A stretch of DNA of 64,000 bases from Rothia aerolata (GCF_014635585.1 NZ_BMDC01000004.1:124001-188000); one strand, 5' to 3'. Shown: positions 18,578-27,290, counted from the stretch's first letter. The notes: generated from the letters alone by a model not told the origin. Numbers and translations: made by a program.

Positions 18578-19192
18578 TCACAAGAGAGTGGTCATTCCTG
18601 ACTTTCTGCCCCGCCAACAATCCCAAGCCATTACTAAGGCCCAACCCAGCACCGCTCCCAGGGTATTGAAGATCATGTCATCGACATCGAAGGTGCGGTA
18701 GCGGCAGTTGAAGTAGCCCCAGATTCCGGTCAGCTGGGTTAGCTCGATCAGCAAGGTTGTGGCGAAACCCGCCAGAAGTACCGAACGAAAACCTGCTCCC
18801 AAGAGCCAGCGCGCAAAAATACCAAAGGGAACAAAGAGCAAAATATTCATGTAGATCTGTACAAAGGGCCAGGTAAAGAACCTCAGCATTCCCAGCCCCT
18901 CGGTGGCATTCCAGGCCGACCGCAGGCTCCAACCGGCAAAAAAGCGAGGGTAATAGACGCTAGAGCCACACTTGAGAATGTTCGAATCGGGCAGGGGTAA
19001 AAAGGTAAAAGATATGACTCCTACGGCATACATGGTAACGAGAGGGGTAATCCAAAGCCATGAGCCGCCGGCCCTACCAGTCTTACGCCAGTGAATAAAC
19101 CCCACCAGGGGAATTACCACCAGGCAGGCAAAAACACCCAGAACCACCGCCTGTTGAAGAATGGGGCCGCCCCAGCGAACGAGTGTATTCAT
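18578..19192 (-). CDS. VanZ-like family membrane protein
   Basis: 204 residues with five membrane segments. Family marks are NILLFVPFGIFARWLL, then LIELTQL, then RTFDVDDMIFNTLGAVLGW near the C-terminus. VanZ-like proteins are associated with teicoplanin resistance in one lineage, but most are of unknown role in the cell envelope. It lies alone, leftward, 60 bp from the Septum_form-like gene, in a stretch that is AT-richer than the metabolic genes around it. Confidence 0.8.
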   Translation of the reverse strand: MNTLVRWGGPILQQAVVLGVFACLVVIPLVGFIHWRKTGRAGGSWLWITPLVTMYAVGVISFTFLPLPDSNILKCGSSVYYPRFFAGWSLRSAWNATEGLGMLRFFTWPFVQIYMNILLFVPFGIFARWLLGAGFRSVLLAGFATTLLIELTQLTGIWGYFNCRYRTFDVDDMIFNTLGAVLGWALVMAWDCWRGRKSGMTTLL

Positions 19193-19252
19193 ACTGCCTG
19201 ACTATAGAAAACGCCTACTAGCTTCCCATTCTACGGGCTAGAACCAATTCCT

Positions 19253-20059
19253 CTAAGAGATTTTGTTGTTCCCAAGCTGGCGCAGGGAAACTGTGAGATT
19301 ATCAGCCGATCTCATTTTCGCAATGCAATACTCAGGATTCTCTTCCGGGTACTCAACTATATCCAGTTTTCCCGACCACTCGTGTTTGGAACTTGTCAGA
19401 TACTCTTCAGCTCGAGTCTCACAGTTCATTGCCTCTGCTGAACCGGGGGAACGATGATAAACCACTTCCCCCACATGTTCTTCTGCACACGAGATTATTG
19501 CTGGATTCTCTTGCTGCCCGGCAAAACAAGCCCGGAGAGGGTCTGGGGTAGAGCTATATTCTCCCCAATGATTCTCTAGCGGGTAGTCGATTTTCTGCCC
19601 TACAGAAACCCTGCAGCTTCCTCCGGCCGGCTCAATCCTGACAGCTGGACTTAGGGAATCATAGAGAGGATTTCCACCGAGATAGCTAATAAGACCAGCC
19701 CCATCGCAGGGGTCTAGTGAGTTTATGATTTCACTTTGATGGGCCGAGTCGCAGGGGACAACAGAATCATTGTTGTAACACCCTACTGTATGAAATTTCT
19801 GTTGCGGTTCCACGTCAGAATTCATTGCTTCCGCAGAAGTCGCATGATTTCCAGGTGCTACCTCCGAGGTCTTCTCACTCTCACCAATATTTAAATTTAC
19901 AGCAAGCAAAGTCGCAGAAACTATGGAAAACGATGGCACAAAAAGCTGTAGCGATACCCCACCACTCACCAAGAGAATGATGACTCCCCATATATAACCT
20001 CCCTTGCTGATTTTACACTGAGACCCTTTCTTCACAGATATAGATCTCTTTTTAGACAT
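19253..20059 (-). CDS. Membrane-anchored protein with Septum_form-like repeats
   Basis: 268 residues. A basic N-terminus is followed by one membrane helix (about 22-52) and an extracytoplasmic part. Two related segments, VGCYNNDSVVPCDSAHQSEII and ACFAG...IISCAEEHVGEVVYHR, share the Cys-X-Cys-X-His-X-Glu/Val pattern of actinobacterial Septum_form domains; the Cys pairs probably form disulfides. Function is not established. It starts 2 bp after the lipoprotein frame at 20062, so the two form one leftward unit. Base composition is AT-rich, as in other accessory genes here. Confidence 0.6.
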   Translation of the reverse strand: MSKKRSISVKKGSQCKISKGGYIWGVIILLVSGGVSLQLFVPSFSIVSATLLAVNLNIGESEKTSEVAPGNHATSAEAMNSDVEPQQKFHTVGCYNNDSVVPCDSAHQSEIINSLDPCDGAGLISYLGGNPLYDSLSPAVRIEPAGGSCRVSVGQKIDYPLENHWGEYSSTPDPLRACFAGQQENPAIISCAEEHVGEVVYHRSPGSAEAMNCETRAEEYLTSSKHEWSGKLDIVEYPEENPEYCIAKMRSADNLTVSLRQLGNNKIS

Positions 20060-20061
20060 GC

Positions 20062-20505
20062 TTAATCCAGCTCAATGTCATAGATAACGGGAATGGAGCT
20101 GTCGCCTGAGGAGCAAGAGGAGTCATCAGAAGTTGTTGCGTAGAACTGCAAGAACACCGCGTTACGATCTTTAACAGGAACCTCAACCGAAGCCTCTTCA
20201 TCGAAGCTAACCGTGGTTATATTTCCAAACTGCTTTGAACCATCAGTGACCCTTACATTGAGCGTACGATCGACCGCTGAATTATTCTCTAGAGCCACTT
20301 TAAACTTAAGGGATTCATATTTATGCCCAAGATTGAGCCTCAGCGTTTGAACAGATGAATCGTACTTATCTAGACCTGCTGTCTTAGGGGCCTCAACACA
20401 CTGTCTAAGCTGTGTTCCCACCCCGGTGACATCCTCATGGGCTACGACATCATAGCTTCCATCCTGCCAAGAATCAGAAGCATCACTAAAATCCCCGAGG
20501 GTCAA
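20062..20505 (-). pseudogene. Lipoprotein, C-terminal domain (frameshifted from 20502-20780)
   Basis: 147 residues with no signal peptide and only a TTG at 20505 as start. It looks like a beta-sandwich of the NPCBM type: TLRLNLGHKYESLKFKVALE, then LNVRVTDGSKQFGN and VFLQFYATTSDD. Such domains bind glycans. The frame overlaps the preceding lipoprotein frame by 4 bp in a GAATTTTGACC context, where one more T would join both into a single lipoprotein of about 240 residues. Either the gene is broken, the sequence has an error, or the TTG restarts translation. Confidence 0.6.
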
Positions 20506-20780
20506 AATTCACCCGCAGGCTTTTTCTCAACATTTCCTCCGGCAAAATCAGATGCACCGTCGCTGGTGGAAGAACTCATTGGTTCTTCAGCCAATGCAGA
20601 GCTTGATACAGAAGAGCTAGAACTTGAGAAAGCAGGCTCGGTAGTAGCTGCAATACTTGACTCCGAAACCTGCTCTGTAGGTTGCTGGTCAGATGAAGAA
20701 TCTGGTGAAGATTGCCCAGCACAACCAGCTGTAAAAACAATCATCAGAGCAAAAGTAAAGAAGCTTGTGGTTCTACGCAT
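20502..20780 (-). pseudogene. Lipoprotein, N-terminal part (signal and Ser-rich linker)
   Basis: 92 residues: a lipoprotein signal (TTSFFTFALMIVFTAGCAG, with the lipidated Cys at residue 20), then a long Ser/Thr/Glu-rich linker and a sudden stop in KKPAGEF. A linker without a following domain is not sensible alone; the next frame (20062-20505) supplies the missing globular part. GGAG precedes the ATG. Confidence 0.6.
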
Positions 20781-21024
20781 TGGAAGACTCCAAATGTGTT
20801 GCAGTTTACATTCTATAGGAGCAAGTGTACGCCATTTACCCTAAATATCTGAGCGCTTCCCCTAGTAGGTACATAAATATACCCGCAGTTAAAAACCCAC
20901 CCCGGCGGCGTCCTTCATCTCAACCTTACGTGCCCAACGTCTCCGGAAATAAAACCACCTAAAACCACATAAAGGCGTACTGTGAGAAGAAGAACCCCTA
21001 GCAAGCGATCCAAGGAGAAATCCG

Positions 21025-22701
21025 GTGGCAGAAGCAGAATCAGTACGCAGCGCAAAGCGAGTGGTGGAAACGCTGAAGAACCAGGGCGTGAAGTACGTGT
21101 TTGGTATTCCCGGCGCAAAGATTGACTCGGTCTACGATGAGCTGGCAGATGAGAAAGACATTGAGCTTGTTGTCTGCCGCCACGAACAAAACGCTATGTT
21201 CCTTGCCCAGGGCTGGGCGCGCGTGACCGGCGAGACCGGCGTGGCACTGGTGACTTCCGGCCCCGGTACCACCAACCTGGCCACCGGTCTGCTGACCGCC
21301 AACACCGAGCAGGATCCCGTGGTTGCCCTGGCCGGTACCGTGGGTCTGCCCGACCGCCTCAAGCGCACCCACCAGTCCATGGACGCCGTCAACTTCCTGG
21401 CACCCGTTACCAAGTCGTCGGTGGAGTCTACCTCCGCAGCCGACGTCACCGAGGCTGTAGCTAACGCTTTCCGCATTTCCCAGACCGAACCGCGCGGGGC
21501 CGCCGCCGTGATGCTGCCCGCCTCCGTGACCCGAGCAGAAACCACCGAGCAGGCCTTCCCCAAGCTGCCCGTTCCTAAGCTGGGCCACGCCGATACCGCG
21601 GCTATTGACGAAGCCGCCGAGCTCATCAAGCAGGCAGAGTGCCCGGTGATTCTGCTGGGTCTGCGCGGTGCAAACCCCGAGTCTACCGAGGCGGTGCGCC
21701 GCCTGCTGGCCAACACCGAGCTGCCCGTGGTGGAAACTTTCCAGGCATCGGGTGCGGTCTCTCGCGAGCTCGAAGATCACTTCCTGGGCCGCGTGGGCCT
21801 CTTCCGCAACCAGCCCGGCGACATCGCGCTGAACAAGTCAGACCTGGTCATCGCCGTGGGCTACGACACCGTGGAATACGATCCCTTCATCTGGAACGAG
21901 AAGCACGATCGCAAGATTATCCACATCGATACCGTGCCCGCCGAGCTCGATAACGCCTACGCTCCGGCGCTCGAGTTGCGCGGCAAGATTGCCACCACCG
22001 TTGATATGCTGACCGACCGCATTGCCGGCCGCAAGTGCAGCCCCAAGGGTAAGGAAATCATCAACGAGCAGCGCGCGGCTCTGGCCGAGATGGAATCCAC
22101 CGCCCGCGCCCAGGAGGATTCCGAGAAGGGTGTGAACCCCGCCCGCCTGACCTTCGAAATCCGAGACATGCTCACCGACGACACCACCGTGGCCGCCGAC
22201 ATCGGATCCCATTCCATCTACCTGGCGCGCTACTTCCGCTGCTACGAGCCCCGCCACCTGCTCTTCTCCAATGGCCAGCAGACTCTCGGCGTTGCTCTGC
22301 CCTGGGCTATGGCGGCCTGCCTGGCGCGCCCGAATACTCCGGTGGTTTCTATTTCCGGTGACGGCGGTTTCCTCTTCTCTGCCGTGGAGTTAGAGACTGC
22401 CACCCGCCTGGGCCTGAAGATGGTTCACGTGATTATGCGCGATAACAAGTACGACATGGTCAAGTTCCAGCAGGAGCTACGCTACGGCCGCGATTCCGGC
22501 GTTGACCTGGGCGATTACGACTCGGTAAAGTTCGCTGAGTCTTTCGGCGCTAAGGGCTACCGCGTGCACACCCTCGAGGATTTCAAGACCGCCTTTGCCC
22601 AGGCCCTGGAGGAGGACGGCGTCTCCATCGTGGATGTAACCGTAGACTACACCGACAACGTAGACCTGGCGGCCCACCTGGATCAGAGCGCGCTGAACTA
22701 G
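21025..22701 (+). CDS. alsS: Acetolactate synthase, catabolic type
   Basis: 558 residues. Joins two pyruvates to 2-acetolactate, the first step to acetoin. The PYR domain has FGIPGAKID and the catalytic Glu in CRHEQNAMF (residue about 54); a central domain follows; the TPP site is GDGGFLFSAVELETA...MRDNKYD (from about residue 445). SAVELETA and DNKYDMV are as in AlsS, and no regulatory small subunit follows, which fits the catabolic enzyme. Start is GTG with AAGGAG upstream at 21012. No decarboxylase gene is adjacent. Confidence 0.9.
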   Translation: MAEAESVRSAKRVVETLKNQGVKYVFGIPGAKIDSVYDELADEKDIELVVCRHEQNAMFLAQGWARVTGETGVALVTSGPGTTNLATGLLTANTEQDPVVALAGTVGLPDRLKRTHQSMDAVNFLAPVTKSSVESTSAADVTEAVANAFRISQTEPRGAAAVMLPASVTRAETTEQAFPKLPVPKLGHADTAAIDEAAELIKQAECPVILLGLRGANPESTEAVRRLLANTELPVVETFQASGAVSRELEDHFLGRVGLFRNQPGDIALNKSDLVIAVGYDTVEYDPFIWNEKHDRKIIHIDTVPAELDNAYAPALELRGKIATTVDMLTDRIAGRKCSPKGKEIINEQRAALAEMESTARAQEDSEKGVNPARLTFEIRDMLTDDTTVAADIGSHSIYLARYFRCYEPRHLLFSNGQQTLGVALPWAMAACLARPNTPVVSISGDGGFLFSAVELETATRLGLKMVHVIMRDNKYDMVKFQQELRYGRDSGVDLGDYDSVKFAESFGAKGYRVHTLEDFKTAFAQALEEDGVSIVDVTVDYTDNVDLAAHLDQSALN

Positions 22702-22732
22702 GACGACGGCGCGCGATGGTTTATGCGCGATT

Positions 22733-22790
22733 GACCGCGAACTGGCCCTAGGTAGTGCCCATAAGCACTACCTAGGGCCAGTTCGCGGTC
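22733..22790. repeat. Palindrome left of arsC-like gene (terminator)
   Basis: Perfect 26-bp arms (22733-22758, 22765-22790) with a 6-nt loop, between convergent alsS and the ArsC-like gene. About 20 of 27 arm positions match the palindrome at 23218-23277 on the other side of the same gene. Confidence 0.8.
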
Positions 22791-22796
22791 ATTTCC

Positions 22797-23195
22797 TTAA
22801 GAAATTCTCTGCACCAGGTCGTTCACTCGAGCCTCGATATCATCGAGAATCAGGTTCATGCGTTCCTCGCCCTCGATTCCGTTCAGAGAGGGCTCCACGG
22901 TGCTCCACCGCTCTGACGGGGTTCCCTCGGGTAGGTCGAGGTGGGCCTCGTTACCCAGAAATACCACCAGGTCGCTCTGCTCAACCAGCTCGCCTTCGGC
23001 GGCTTTGGGGTACTCGCCTTCAACCGAATAGCCTCGAGCCTCTAGGGTTTGAACCGAAAGGCCGTTGAGGCTCTCGCCCGGCTGGGCTCCAGCAGAAAAT
23101 ACGCGAATATTTTCGGGCGCCCGGGCGCGCATTATCGAGGCAGCCATCTGAGATTTACCGCCATTTTTCTTGCATACAAACAAAACAGTTTTCAT
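22797..23195 (-). CDS. ArsC-like / low-molecular-weight phosphatase family protein
   Basis: 132 residues, one LMW-PTP/arsenate reductase domain. The P-loop is FVCKKNGGKSQMAAS: the nucleophile Cys8 is present, but the Arg of the usual CX5R motif is Lys. The late acid loop (ERWSTVEPS) lacks the DP of classical phosphatases. Similar KNGGKS proteins occur in other actinobacteria, where mycothiol-dependent arsenate reductases are known; no ars transporter or ArsR is nearby. AAGG lies before the ATG. It sits between two related palindromes. Confidence 0.75.
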   Translation of the reverse strand: MKTVLFVCKKNGGKSQMAASIMRARAPENIRVFSAGAQPGESLNGLSVQTLEARGYSVEGEYPKAAEGELVEQSDLVVFLGNEAHLDLPEGTPSERWSTVEPSLNGIEGEERMNLILDDIEARVNDLVQRIS

Positions 23196-23217
23196 AAAGC
23201 CTTATATACACGAAAAA

Positions 23218-23277
23218 TGACCGGCAAGTGGCCCTGGGCGGTACCAGTTGGTACTACCCAGGGCCACTTGCCGGTCA
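23218..23277. repeat. Palindrome right of arsC-like gene
   Basis: Outer arms of 21 bp (23218-23238, 23257-23277) and an inner stem GTACC/GGTAC. It lies just upstream of the ArsC-like start, and is related in sequence to 22733-22790. Confidence 0.75.
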
Positions 23278-23337
23278 AACACAGAGACTCTCGCCACATC
23301 CAGGCTAGGCTCAGCGCGGCAGCGACGTATGGACTGA

Positions 23338-23374
23338 GCCCCGCCTACGATCGCTGAGCGATCGCGGGCGGGGC
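23338..23374. terminator. GC-rich hairpin downstream of ornithine cyclodeaminase
   Basis: GCCCCGCC/GGCGGGGC with an inner CGATCGC/GCGATCG stem and a 3-nt loop. Very stable, but without a T-tract. Confidence 0.5.
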
Positions 23375-23387
23375 GAGGGAATCAGTT

Positions 23388-23453
23388 GCAGAGCGCTGAG
23401 TCTAGCCTTGCTAGCGTCTTGCAGAACGCTGAACTAAGCCCTACTAGCGTTCG
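23388..23453. repeat. Imperfect tandem repeat, two units of 33 bp
   Basis: 23388-23420 and 23421-23453 agree at about 23 of 33 positions, sharing GCAGA-CGCTGA and CTAGCGT blocks. It lies 20 bp after the ornithine cyclodeaminase stop. No function suggested. Confidence 0.45.
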
Positions 23454-23472
23454 TGCCGAATCGCGGTCAGGC

Positions 23473-24498
23473 TTAGACCGGCGCTCCCACCTTGACCAAA
23501 GAGAAGAGATCCTTGGGATCGTCAGGCTCTGCTACCAGGTCGATGAACTGCTGTAGGTCAGAATCCTTGGTGGCGTCGCGGCAGTAGCGCAGGCCCGAGA
23601 AGTCTGCGATGGCGAAGCCCACGGAATCGAAGAGAGTGATTTCCTCGTCTGAGGTGCGGCCGGGAGCGTCCCCGGTGAGTACCTTCCAGAACTCGACCAC
23701 AGGGAAGTCGTCGTCCTTCTGCTGAATTTCGCCCTCAATGCGGGTCTGCGGGGGGAACTCAACGAAGACGGTGGAGCGGTCAAGAATAGCGCTGTCTAGC
23801 TCGGTCTTGCCGGGGCAGTCGCCGCCCACAGCGTTGAGGTGTACGCCGGGCTTTACCTGGGCGTCGGAGAGAATGGTGTTCTGGGCCTTGTCGGCGGTGC
23901 AGGTGGTGATGATGTCTGCATCAGCCACTGCCTCATCCACCGAAGACGCCAGGTGAATGCGGAAGCCCAGGGGCTCCATGTTGCGGCGGAACTTCTCCAT
24001 GGCATCGGGGTCAGTGTCATAGATAGAGAGGTCTTCAATACCGAGCACCGCGCGCATGCCCAGCGCCTGGAATTCAGACTGGGAGCCGGCGCCAATCATT
24101 GCCATACGCTTGGAGTCGGGGCGTGCGAGCTTCTTTGCCACCATCGCCGAAACACCGGCGGTGCGCAGGGCCGTTAGCAGGGTCATTTCGGCCAGGAATA
24201 CGGGGTAGCCGTTATCCACGTCTGCCAGCAGACCGAAGGCGGTCACGGTCTGGAAACCGCGGGCGGGGTTGGAGGGGTGACCGTTGACGTACTTGAAGGA
24301 GTAGGTCTCGTTATCCGAGGTGGGCATTAGCTCAATCACGCCAAAGGGGGTGTGGCTTGCTACTCGGGGAATCTTGTCAAAGCGCTCCCACTTTTTGAAG
24401 TCTTCTTCAATGTAGGGCACCATGCCGGAGATGATGTTTTCCACGCCGTCGCGCTGGATCCAGGCGGCCATGGATTTAACATCTACAAACTGGGTCAT
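23473..24498 (-). CDS. ocd: Ornithine cyclodeaminase
   Basis: 341 residues of the OCD/mu-crystallin family. It would convert ornithine to proline and ammonia with bound NAD. Visible are the substrate region (SFKYVNGHPSN), TALRTAGVSAMVAKKLAR, the dinucleotide motif GAGSQSEFQ (about 138-146), an acidic DTDP after the second strand that favours NAD(H), and GGDCPGKTELD with the catalytic Asp. AGGAAA precedes the ATG. A divergent Lrp-type gene lies 143 bp away, with an inverted repeat between them, so it is probably the regulator. Confidence 0.87.
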   Translation of the reverse strand: MTQFVDVKSMAAWIQRDGVENIISGMVPYIEEDFKKWERFDKIPRVASHTPFGVIELMPTSDNETYSFKYVNGHPSNPARGFQTVTAFGLLADVDNGYPVFLAEMTLLTALRTAGVSAMVAKKLARPDSKRMAMIGAGSQSEFQALGMRAVLGIEDLSIYDTDPDAMEKFRRNMEPLGFRIHLASSVDEAVADADIITTCTADKAQNTILSDAQVKPGVHLNAVGGDCPGKTELDSAILDRSTVFVEFPPQTRIEGEIQQKDDDFPVVEFWKVLTGDAPGRTSDEEITLFDSVGFAIADFSGLRYCRDATKDSDLQQFIDLVAEPDDPKDLFSLVKVGAPV

Positions 24499-24575
24499 CA
24501 GGGGTTTCCTTTCGAACTAAAGCACCGGGAAAGGATATAGGTCACAGAATATAGAAATTTCTTTACGCCCGCGTC

Positions 24576-24619
24576 GCGCGAAGTGAACATATTTATCTAT
24601 ACAACTGCTCACTTTGCGC
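24576..24619. promoter_or_regulatory. Inverted repeat, candidate Lrp operator
   Basis: 13-nt arms (24576-24588, 24607-24619; 11 of 13 matching) of the form GCGCRAAGTGARC around an 18-nt AT-rich centre, between divergent ocd and the Lrp-type gene. The size and place suit a dimeric regulator. Confidence 0.5.
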
Positions 24620-24641
24620 ACCTACCTGTAACATTTTGCCT

Positions 24642-25073
24642 ATGAGCCAGTTGAGTCAGCTTGAGCAGAAAGTTCTCGGCATTCTACGCAGGAATAGCCG
24701 CACCCCCGTCTCCGCAATGGCACAGGAGCTCGGGGTTACTCGAACCACGATTTCGCGCACTATCGCGCGCTTAGAGAACAGCGGTGTGGTGGTTGCGTAT
24801 ACGGTACGCACGCAGGACGACGACGCCCCGGCGGCGGTGCGCGCAATCGCCTGCGTGGAGCTGGAGAACACCACCACCAAGCAGGCGATTGCCGAGCTAC
24901 GCGGCATTCCCGAGATTCAAACGATTTCCACCACCAACGGGGCCTGGGACCTAGTGCTGGAGCTTGAATGTGAAGACTTGGCGCACTTTGATGAGGCGCT
25001 ACGGGCAATCCGCCAGACCCGCGGAATAGTCAATTCTCAGACCAACATTTTGCTCTCGAGCATCCGTGTATAA
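24642..25073 (+). CDS. Lrp/AsnC family transcriptional regulator
   Basis: 143 residues: N-terminal winged helix (LEQKVLGILRRNSRTPVSAMAQELGVTRTTISRTIARLENSGVV, about 5-48) and a C-terminal RAM domain (IACVELE, then GAWDLVLELECEDLAHFDEAL). It presumably senses an amino acid such as ornithine and controls the divergent ornithine cyclodeaminase gene. I used the ATG at 24642; a TTG two codons earlier is the alternative. Confidence 0.87.
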   Translation: MSQLSQLEQKVLGILRRNSRTPVSAMAQELGVTRTTISRTIARLENSGVVVAYTVRTQDDDAPAAVRAIACVELENTTTKQAIAELRGIPEIQTISTTNGAWDLVLELECEDLAHFDEALRAIRQTRGIVNSQTNILLSSIRV

Positions 25074-25133
25074 GCACCGCGCCTTGCGGGCGAGCGGCGG
25101 TAAGCCGGGCGGGCGGCGTCCTTGCACATCAAA

Positions 25134-25165
25134 AGAGGGGGTGCTGCCAGCGCAGCACCCCCTCT
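25134..25165. terminator. Bidirectional terminator
   Basis: 14-bp arms (25134-25147, 25152-25165) with a 4-nt loop, between the convergent Lrp-type and permease genes; A-run on one side, T's on the other. Confidence 0.8.
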
Positions 25166-25187
25166 ATTTGGCTTGGGCGATACGGAA

Positions 25188-26789
25188 CTACTCCTCGAAG
25201 TGGTTCTTGATGTTTCCGCTACCGTGGTTGTAGTCGTCGTTCCTGAAGCGGTCGGTACCGTGGGTACGGGCGATGACCGGGAACTGGCCGGTGTAGCCGT
25301 CGCGCAGGGCGGCGTATTCGTAGACGCGCTTGCGCACCACGAACCAGCCGCCAATCAGCAGCGGAATCACCACGAGCAGGGAGATGAGGGTCCAGGTGCC
25401 TACGGGGTAGTCGAAGGCAATCAGAACCATCACACCGGCAATGAATACAATCACTGCCCAGTCTGCGAAGCGGCCGCCGGGAGCGCGGTAGCCGGGGCGG
25501 GTGTACTGGCCCTGCTTCACCAGAGAGAGGAACTTCTGGTGGGAGAGCGCAATGGCAGCCCAGCTTGCCATGGTGCCGATTGCCGCGATGTTGAGCACGA
25601 TTTCAAAGGCTTCTTCGGGCACCCAGTAGTTGAGGGCAACACCGAAGAGCGCCACCACAGCGGTGAGCAGAATACCCGCCACAGGCACACCACCCTTAGA
25701 GATCTTTGCGGCGATCTTGGGCGCGGAGCCAGCCACTGCCATGGAGTGCAGAATACGGCCGGTAGAGTACATACCTGCGTTCATGGACGACGCCGCTGCG
25801 GTGATAACCACCAGCTGCATGATGGGTGCCGCGTAGTCTACACCCACTGACTCGAAGAAGGTTACGAAGGGAGACTCGTTATCGGAGTACTGGGTGTAGG
25901 GGAGCAGCAGGCAGAGCAAGACAACCGAGCCCACGTAGAAAACCGCAATGCGCAGAACCACGGTGTTGATAGCGCGGGGAATAATGCGCTCAACGTCCTT
26001 GGTCTCACCGGAGGTGGTGCCCACCAGCTCAATACCTGCGTAGGCAAACACAACACCCTGAACCACGATCAGCGCCGGGAGCATACCGTTGGGCAGCATA
26101 CCGCCGGAGTCAGCAATCAGGTGGAAACCGGTGGGCTGGCCCGAAGGGCTACCGAAGATGAGGAAGCAGATACCCACCACCATAAAGGTCAGCAGGGCAA
26201 CGATCTTAATCAGCGCGAACCAGAATTCCATCTCGCCAAAGACCTTGACGGAAACCAGGTTCAGGGCAACCACAATCACCACAACAATGAGTGCTAACAC
26301 CCACTGGGGAATGGCGGAAACAGCATCGCTGTACTGGCCAAACCAGGCGATATAAATAGCGATTGCGGTGGCATCTGCAACGGCAGTCATGGCCCAGTTC
26401 AACCAGTAAAGCCAGCCGGCTACATAGGCTGACTTTTCGCCGTAGAACTCGCGAGTGTAGGAGACGAAGGAGCCCGAGGAAGGGCGGTGGACGATAAGCT
26501 CACCCAGGGCCCGCAGAATCAGGTAGCCGAAGAAGCCACAGACCGCGTAGATAATTGCCAGCGAGGGGCCGGCTGCCTGAAGACGGCCACCGGTGCCCAA
26601 AAATAGGCCGGTACCGATGGCCGAACCGATGGCAATCATCTGGAGCTGGCGAGCGCCAAGGCCCTTGTGAAAGCCCTCTTGCTCGTGGGCGAAAGGATCT
26701 TCCATGGGCTGCTGAGGTGGTTGATCAGAGGTATTAGGTTTTACAGAAGGCAAGGGAACCTCACTCGTTAAATGCGCAGTATCACGCAT
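25188..26789 (-). CDS. Amino-acid permease (APC family, AnsP-like)
   Basis: 533 residues with 12 membrane segments. KGLGARQLQMIAIGSAIGTGLFLGTGG at the start of helix 1 is the amino-acid transporter signature, and the loop GRLQAAGPSLAIIYAVCG is as in asparagine and GABA permeases. RALGELIVHRPSSGSFVSYTREF marks helix 2-3. The N-terminal 40 residues and the C-terminal 45 are cytoplasmic tails. Specificity is a guess: asparagine, or another neutral amino acid. The first ATG is used; a second in-frame ATG lies at 26705. Confidence 0.85.
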   Translation of the reverse strand: MRDTAHLTSEVPLPSVKPNTSDQPPQQPMEDPFAHEQEGFHKGLGARQLQMIAIGSAIGTGLFLGTGGRLQAAGPSLAIIYAVCGFFGYLILRALGELIVHRPSSGSFVSYTREFYGEKSAYVAGWLYWLNWAMTAVADATAIAIYIAWFGQYSDAVSAIPQWVLALIVVVIVVALNLVSVKVFGEMEFWFALIKIVALLTFMVVGICFLIFGSPSGQPTGFHLIADSGGMLPNGMLPALIVVQGVVFAYAGIELVGTTSGETKDVERIIPRAINTVVLRIAVFYVGSVVLLCLLLPYTQYSDNESPFVTFFESVGVDYAAPIMQLVVITAAASSMNAGMYSTGRILHSMAVAGSAPKIAAKISKGGVPVAGILLTAVVALFGVALNYWVPEEAFEIVLNIAAIGTMASWAAIALSHQKFLSLVKQGQYTRPGYRAPGGRFADWAVIVFIAGVMVLIAFDYPVGTWTLISLLVVIPLLIGGWFVVRKRVYEYAALRDGYTGQFPVIARTHGTDRFRNDDYNHGSGNIKNHFEE

Positions 26790-26915
26790 GATGAGATAGG
26801 GGCATTCCGGCTACGAGATTCCCGGTGCAAATGGTCATGTAGCCGAATGTGTTAAGTACGACATAACCATAACCCAAGCAAGTGTCTTATGTCACAATCG
26901 GAATATGTAGTTTTC

Positions 26916-27290
26916 CTAAAGTTTACAAATTACCTCTTCTACAAATTCCACCAGGTCTGAGGCTGTGGTGATGTAGTACTTTTCTGCCAGCACCCTGCCC
27001 TGGGCGGGCAAGTCCAGGGTGATACCGCCAATGTCTGCCAGCCCAAAGCTAGAACCCGCCAGAGCTGCGGCGGGCCCGGCAGCGGAGTCCTCCTCGGTCA
27101 GAGTAAAACCGTAGGCGGTGGTGTCTGCCCAGCTGATATTGAGCACCAGGGTCTTGCCCTTGTGTAGCCAGGTGAGGTCGGCGTCGTCCACGTATTCACC
27201 ATCGAGCTCTAGCCCGCCGGCGTATTCGAGGTGCCAGCCGTGTTTTTTAGCCAGAGAGTAGGCGGTTTCTTTGATACCGGTATTTTGCAT
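26916..27290 (-). CDS. Conserved-looking hypothetical protein
   Basis: 124 residues, soluble, acidic, no signal or membrane segment. Alternating strands (WHLEYAGGLELDGEYVDDADLTWLHKGKTLVLNISWADTTAYGFTL) and a C-terminal helix (SDLVEFVEEVICK) suggest a small alpha/beta fold. I do not recognise the family. It starts 25 bp after arcA with AAGGTGG before its ATG, so it is likely cotranscribed with arginine deiminase. Confidence 0.6.
   Translation of the reverse strand: MQNTGIKETAYSLAKKHGWHLEYAGGLELDGEYVDDADLTWLHKGKTLVLNISWADTTAYGFTLTEEDSAAGPAAALAGSSFGLADIGGITLDLPAQGRVLAEKYYITTASDLVEFVEEVICKL

Noticed and set aside
22733-23277. CRISPR-like repeat array
   Set aside because: Only two palindromes with a gene between them; no regular spacers and no cas genes in the window.
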